This document shows positions 59,990 through 64,000 of a stretch of DNA of 64,000 nucleotides, one piece after another. The notes under the pieces were generated by a model that made no database searches, was not told the DNA's origin, and worked only from the letters and a program-made list of their open reading frames with translations. A program made the translations under genes and the position numbers. Origin of the DNA: Halosimplex salinum (GTDB lineage: Archaea > Halobacteriota > Halobacteria > Halobacteriales > Haloarculaceae); contig NZ_QWGG01000006.1 in assembly GCF_003730195.1 (NCBI RefSeq), positions 124,001-188,000 on the forward strand, given 5' to 3'. The stretch's first letter is position 1; each line of letters begins with the position of its first letter.

Positions 59990-60705
59990 CGGTCGGTCCA
60001 CTCCGCGGGCGGTTCGCTCACGCCCTCGGGGACCACGTCGGTGCCGTCGTGGTCGCCGGTGCGGATCGCGTGCTCGACGCGTTCCGGGTCGTCACCGTCG
60101 AGCACGATCGTTCGGATACCCGAGCGCTGGACGATCTTCGCGGCCAGCAGGTCGACCGGGGCGTTGCTCCCGGCGTCCATCTCCAGGTCCGCGATCAGGT
60201 CGACGAGGTCGGCGGCGGTGATCTCCGCGAACTTCGTCGCGTCGCCGTTCTCGCTCGGGTCGTCGTCGTAGACGCCGTCGACGCTCGTCGCGTACACGAG
60301 GAGGTCGGCGTTGACGAACTCGGCGAAGGCGGCGCTGACGGCGTCCGTGGTCTGGCCCGCGACGGTGCCGCCCAGCACCGGGATGTCGCCTCGCCGGATC
60401 GCCTCGCGGCCGGTCTCGTAGTCCTCGGGCGGCGTCGGCGCGGCGCGTTCGTCGAGCGCGGCGATGAGCAGTCGCGCGTTCAGTCGGGTGACCTCGATCC
60501 CGAGCTGGTCGAGCTCTATCTCGTTGGCGCCCAGTTCCCGCGCAGCGCCGATGTACTCGCGCGCCGTCGGCCCGCCGCCGACGACTGTCCCGAGCGTGTA
60601 TCCGTCGGCGTCGAGCGATTCGATCGCGTCGGCGTAGGCCCGGACCCGTTCGGGACCGACTGACGGAACGAGGACGCTCCCGCCGATAGAAACGACTGCT
60701 TTCAT
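59986..60705 (-). CDS. pyrH: UMP kinase (archaeal PyrH)
   Basis: The 239-residue amino-acid kinase has KAVVSIGGSVL at the start, GTVVGGGPTAREYIGAAR and DLLVYATSVDGVYDDDP for the phosphate and nucleotide sites. Archaeal UMP kinases differ from bacterial PyrH in lacking the allosteric GTP pocket but share these motifs. It phosphorylates UMP to UDP. ATG 60705 follows a GTG two codons upstream. It is directly coupled to lysS. Confidence 0.93.
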   Translation of the reverse strand: MKAVVSIGGSVLVPSVGPERVRAYADAIESLDADGYTLGTVVGGGPTAREYIGAARELGANEIELDQLGIEVTRLNARLLIAALDERAAPTPPEDYETGREAIRRGDIPVLGGTVAGQTTDAVSAAFAEFVNADLLVYATSVDGVYDDDPSENGDATKFAEITAADLVDLIADLEMDAGSNAPVDLLAAKIVQRSGIRTIVLDGDDPERVEHAIRTGDHDGTDVVPEGVSEPPAEWTDR

Positions 60706-61100
60706 TGGCACGGCGTAGCCGCGAGCCCGTCTTAAGGGTTGTCAAGCCGCGACGCCGCCCTGTGGCGCCGACCGCCGCACGTCACCGCTCCACGCCGCTC
60801 GCTGGACCCGCGTTCGCGACGCGTCGCACCGGCCGCCCGACGGGGATGCGGAAAATGTTACCTCAACCTTGAACTGAACGGGGCCAGAAAACCGCGCAAA
60901 TCGGCGGCCGTGCGAGCGAGGCGCAAAACCAAACGAGGGGTTTAGAACCAGTTATAAAACGTCTAACTATCTCAGAAAACGTTCTAAAAGACCGATTTCA
61001 CCCCGTTTTTGCCGGGTGGTTTGTGAAACGACACGAAGCGATGCGAAGCTTCCTCCCTTTATATGGGATTACGGGTGTCAGGGTGAAGCGAGGCGACAAC
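60706..61100. other. Intergenic region with AT-rich promoter zone
   Basis: The first 150 bases are GC-rich and show no frame of interest. 60890-61090 is unusually A/T-rich for this genome, with two imperfect copies of AAAACGT-CTAA (about 60956 and 60977), CAGTTATAAAACG at about 60949-60961 and TTTATAT at 61058-61064. These probably hold the promoters or regulator sites of the small gene at 61101. No RNA gene was recognised. Confidence 0.5.
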
Positions 61101-61349
61101 ATGAGCTCGATACTCCAGCCCTCCAACGAAGACGAGCCGTCGAAAGAAGAGCGACTGAAGGCCTATCTCACCCAGAAGGCCGAAGACGGTGAGATGTACT
61201 TCAAGAGCAAGTTCATCGCAGACGAAGTCGGCCTGTCGCCGAAAGAGATCGGCGCGCTCATGGTGAAGATCAGCGACACGGCCACCGACCTCGAGGTCGA
61301 GAAGTGGTCCTACACGAGCGCGACCACGTGGCGCGTCGAAACGGCGTGA
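61101..61349 (+). CDS. Small winged-helix protein (DUF7123-like)
   Basis: The 82-residue protein is a compact helix-turn-helix: RLKAYLTQKAEDGEMYFKSK, FIADEVGLSPKEIGALMVKI and a final strand pair ending WSYTSATTWRVETA. It lacks a metal site. Small proteins of this type are conserved in haloarchaea (I recall DUF7123) and may regulate transcription. TTTATAT at 61058-61064 gives a 5' leader of about 13 bases. The AT-rich upstream zone suggests regulated expression. Confidence 0.75.
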   Translation: MSSILQPSNEDEPSKEERLKAYLTQKAEDGEMYFKSKFIADEVGLSPKEIGALMVKISDTATDLEVEKWSYTSATTWRVETA

Positions 61350-61387
61350 TACCGGACCGGTAACCGCCGATTACGTCGACGACACCC

Positions 61388-61605
61388 CCACCACAGACCC
61401 CACACGACTCCACCACAGACCCCACACGACTCCACCACAGACCCCACCACGAACTCCACCACAGACCCCACCACGAACTCCACCACAGACCCCACACGAC
61501 TCCACCACAGACCCCACCACGAACTCCACCACAGACCCCACCACGAACTCCACCACAGACCCCACCACGAACTCCACCACAGACCCCACACGACTCCACC
61601 ACAGA
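61388..61605. repeat. 22/24-bp tandem satellite
   Basis: Ten head-to-tail units share the core CCACCACAGACCCCA followed by CACGACT (22 bp, type A) or CCACGAACT (24 bp, type B), in the order A A B B A B B B A, plus a truncated tenth. The plus strand is C-rich with almost no T outside ACT. The reverse reading frames are Trp/Gly/Val repeats, not proteins. It begins 39 bases after the small HTH gene. The flanks 61350-61387 and 61606-61808 contain no gene. Confidence 0.85.
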
Positions 61606-61808
61606 TCACCACACCCTGCAGACAACTGACACACCCCGCACTCCACGGCCGCACGCGCGGCCGCCGTCTCCCCTGATACGCGGGACCCGTATCGAACGGC
61701 GTCCCGGTCCCGTTTTCACCACTCCTCGTCCGGTCGAGCGGCCGCGCCGGGCGGCGGACGTCGGCCACTTCCCGGGATTTATACCGGGGTGAACCCAACC
61801 GGAAACCG

Positions 61809-62984
61809 ATGGACGAGCGTCGCACGCCGGCGGACGGGCCGTCGGTCGAAGCCGTACAGTCGGTCTTCCAGGTGACCGACGTCCGGGTCGCCGACGACAC
61901 GATATACTATCTGGGGACGCCGCTCGCGTCCGCGAAGGAGTTGGAACGGGAGCTCTGGGGGCTCTTTCGCGACGCCGGCTACGACGTGTCGCTGACGACC
62001 CGCGCCCAGTCGGCGGCCTCGTTCGACGAGACGGGAGTCGTCGAGGACCGCTTCGGGCCCACGCGGCCACAGTACGTCCTCGTCGCCGAACCCCGCTCGC
62101 CACACATCGACGGGGTCCCGTGGACCAACCTCGTCTTCTTCGTCCTGACGGTGCTGTCGACGCTCCTCGTGGGCACGCAGTGGTACTACGTCGAGATCGA
62201 GGGGCCGCTCTCCCTGCTGGAGGCGTGGCCGTTCACCGCGGCCATCCTCGGGGTGCTCGCCGTCCACGAGTTCGGCCACTACGTCATGATCCGCTACCAC
62301 GACGTGGACGCGAGCCTCCCCTACTTCATCCCGTTCCCCTCGCTCATCGGGACGATGGGCGCGGTGATCCGGATGCGCGGCCGCATCCCCGACCGGAAGG
62401 CGCTGTTCGACATCGGCGTCTCCGGCCCGCTGGCGGGACTCGGGGCCACAGTCGTCGTCACGGTGATCGGCCTCCACCTCGATCCGATCACCGTCCCCGA
62501 GCGCGTGCTACAGGGGTCGTCAACGTCGCTCCGGTTCAACGACCCCCTCCTGCTGGTCGCGCTCGCGGAGCTGACCGGACAGCCCCTCTCGTATTCGGAC
62601 CCGACGCTGGCCGCCAATCCCGTCATCTTCGGCGGCTGGGTCGGCATGTTCGTCACCTTCCTCAATTTGCTTCCCGTCGGGCAGTTCGACGGCGGGCACA
62701 TCGTCCGGGCCATCCTCGGTCCGCGTCAGGAGACCGTCGCCGCGGCCGTCCCGGCGGTGCTGTTCGGCCTCGCCGGCTACCTCTACGTCGCACAGGAGGC
62801 GACGAACGCGGTCGTCCTCTGGGCGTTCTGGGGGCTGATCGCCGTCGGCCTGGCCTACGCCGGCCCCGCGACGCCGATCCGCGACGAACCCATCGACCGC
62901 CGTCGCAAGGCGGTCGGCGCGCTGACGCTCGTGCTCGGGCTCCTCTGTTTCACGCCGGTGCCCTTCGAGATTCTGGCCGCGTGA
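61809..62984 (+). CDS. Site-2 protease family M50
   Basis: The 391-residue membrane metalloprotease has HEFGH with the first His at residue 153 (GVLAVHEFGHYVMIRYHDV) and the second site NLLPVGQFDGGH near residue 285. The N-terminal 85 residues are a soluble domain with no signal. At least six membrane helices are present. It lacks the PDZ of the paralogue at 55.8 kb. The substrate is unknown. Confidence 0.9.
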   Translation: MDERRTPADGPSVEAVQSVFQVTDVRVADDTIYYLGTPLASAKELERELWGLFRDAGYDVSLTTRAQSAASFDETGVVEDRFGPTRPQYVLVAEPRSPHIDGVPWTNLVFFVLTVLSTLLVGTQWYYVEIEGPLSLLEAWPFTAAILGVLAVHEFGHYVMIRYHDVDASLPYFIPFPSLIGTMGAVIRMRGRIPDRKALFDIGVSGPLAGLGATVVVTVIGLHLDPITVPERVLQGSSTSLRFNDPLLLVALAELTGQPLSYSDPTLAANPVIFGGWVGMFVTFLNLLPVGQFDGGHIVRAILGPRQETVAAAVPAVLFGLAGYLYVAQEATNAVVLWAFWGLIAVGLAYAGPATPIRDEPIDRRRKAVGALTLVLGLLCFTPVPFEILAA

Positions 62985-63009
62985 GCGAGTAATCTGCGAC
63001 CAGCACCGC

Positions 63010-63876
63010 TCAGTGCGTGTACCCACGGTCCGGGAGCGCGTCGCCGTCCAGCGTGACGCCGGAGTCCACGACGGTCCCGATCCGGGTCAGGGCGACCGGC
63101 ATCTCCGCGCGAACCGCGTCGAGGTCCGATTCGGGGAGGGTACAGACGAGTTCGAAGTCCTCACCGAAGAACGCGCCCAGTTCGAGCCGTTCGTCGGTGC
63201 CGTCCGCTACTTCCTCGACTACGTCGTCGATGGGGAGCGGCGACTCGACGGCCATCCCGCAGTCGCTGGCCTCGGCGAGCTGGTGGAGCGACCGCGCCAG
63301 CCCGTCGCTGGAGTCCATCATCGCCGTCGCGCTGCCGGCGAGCGCTCGGCCCGCCGCGATCCGGGGATCGAACCGGAAGAAGTCGTTCGCGCGCTCGGTC
63401 TCACCGCGCTCGAACAGCCGGAGGGCGGCCGCGCTTCGACCGAGCGTTCCGGTCACGCAGACCGCGTCGCCGGGCCGGGCGCCCGACCGCAGAACGGGGT
63501 CGTCGGTCCGGCCCAGGGCGGTGGTGGCGACCGTGAACTCGACGTGGTCGTCGAGGTCGCCGCCGACGTACTCGGCGTCGACGGACTCGCAGGCGTCGGC
63601 CGCGCCGTCGACGAAGTCGACGAGTTCGCGTTCGTCGAAGGCGGGGGCGGCGTAGACGGCGACTGCCGCCGTGGCCGCGGCGCCCATCGCGGCCACGTCG
63701 GACAGGGAGGCGCCGACTGCCCGCCAGCCGGCGGTGTAGCGGGTCGTCCCGTCGGGGAAGTCCGTCCGGTCGTGGAGCATGTCGGTGGTGACGACCTGCC
63801 CGTCGACGACGGCGGCGTCGTCGCCCGCCGCCGGAAGCCGGTCGGCGAGCAGTCCCAGCGCGGTCCGTTCGTCCAT
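63010..63876 (-). CDS. thiL: Thiamine-monophosphate kinase
   Basis: The 288-residue kinase has AGDDAAVVD and TTDMLHDRTDFP at the nucleotide/substrate site, VGASLSDVAAMGA, YVGGDLDDH and MMDSSDGLARSL, all ThiL signatures. It makes thiamine diphosphate from the monophosphate. Its start is ATG after a short GC-rich spacer. The 124 bases to the window end contain no confident gene. Confidence 0.93.
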   Translation of the reverse strand: MDERTALGLLADRLPAAGDDAAVVDGQVVTTDMLHDRTDFPDGTTRYTAGWRAVGASLSDVAAMGAAATAAVAVYAAPAFDERELVDFVDGAADACESVDAEYVGGDLDDHVEFTVATTALGRTDDPVLRSGARPGDAVCVTGTLGRSAAALRLFERGETERANDFFRFDPRIAAGRALAGSATAMMDSSDGLARSLHQLAEASDCGMAVESPLPIDDVVEEVADGTDERLELGAFFGEDFELVCTLPESDLDAVRAEMPVALTRIGTVVDSGVTLDGDALPDRGYTH

Positions 63877-64000
63877 AGCCCGCTTTCGCCCGCCGGGTCA
63901 AAACCCTCTGTGATCCGCTCGTCGGGGCGAGACACCGGCCGGCCGTCCGCCCGCGGTGGCGCCACTCCGGTGGGTTCAAGCCCGGGACGCCCTTCGTCGC

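Noticed and set aside
60739-60945. Plus-strand frame of 68 codons upstream of the small HTH gene
   Set aside because: Arg/Pro-rich composition, no promoter, and it runs through the AT-rich regulatory zone.
61388-61605. Resemblance to a CRISPR array
   Set aside because: Units are directly tandem with 7-9 base tails of only two types; there are no unique spacers and no cas genes.
63940-64000. tRNA-like stretch GGGTTCAAGCCC near the window end
   Set aside because: The T-loop motif is present, but the T-stem does not extend beyond two or three pairs and no acceptor, D or anticodon arm can be built upstream.

Overview
The window is chromosomal DNA of a halophilic archaeon (class Halobacteria). 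Evidence: very high GC with GC-rich third codon positions, strongly acidic proteins, twin-arginine lipoproteins, PGF-CTERM-like C-termini, TATA boxes centred about 27 bases before leaderless start codons, and archaeal informational genes (rpl39e, rpl31e, tif6, rpl18a, pfdA, ftsY, class I lysS, archaeal SUI1 and pyrH). I cannot assign a genus. No rRNA, confident tRNA, CRISPR array, transposase or origin was found.

Layout. 1-3.3 kb: two tandem secreted LVIVD-repeat proteins. 3.4-6.9 kb: EngB GTPase, a composite intergenic repeat, a 7TM histidine kinase, SUI1. 7-11.3 kb: an overlapping MoxR / DUF58 / transglutaminase operon. 11.5-18.2 kb: lipoprotein, acidic zinc-finger protein, KDPG aldolase, S9 peptidase, cupin, AEC transporter, a beta-rich zinc-ribbon protein. 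18.3-23.7 kb: Tat lipoprotein, membrane spermidine-synthase-like protein overlapping a small partner, and a pentapeptide-repeat protein ending in a K+-channel pore. 24-26 kb: arsR-arsM and vapBC, each with a dyad at its promoter. 26-29.7 kb: an FrhB-like F420 protein overlapping a siroheme nitrite/sulfite reductase, preceded by two tiny coupled ORFs. 30-34 kb: ftsY and the conserved rpl39e-rpl31e-tif6 / rpl18a-pfdA-ftsY cluster, split by one opposite-strand HTH gene. 34-40 kb: ZIP transporter, thpR, TPR + DUF424, sufS, membrane proteins. 40.9-44.8 kb: a dipeptide-type ABC operon (solute-binding protein and two permeases, no ATPases). 45-52 kb: HEAT protein, J-domain [2Fe-2S] ferredoxin, methyltransferase, a PH-like protein, sufU, MFS transporter. 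52-64 kb: SDR, VOC, HemQ-like fusion protein, two site-2 proteases, lysS-pyrH, a short tandem satellite, thiL.

The most unusual feature is a family of modular intergenic elements. Two copies (about 4.06-4.55 and 57.60-58.08 kb) share about 480 bp with stems that differ in sequence but stay paired, which suggests a structured RNA. Their terminator-like end recurs at 40.87 and 46.65 kb, where it follows arrays of a G-rich 19-bp repeat instead. The other points of note are the two-gene F420/siroheme reductase, the pentapeptide-K+ channel fusion and the J-domain ferredoxin.

Start codons were chosen from start-codon overlaps, family length and TATA spacing. Domain names come from recognisable motifs; DUF numbers are recalled and should be confirmed by a profile search.
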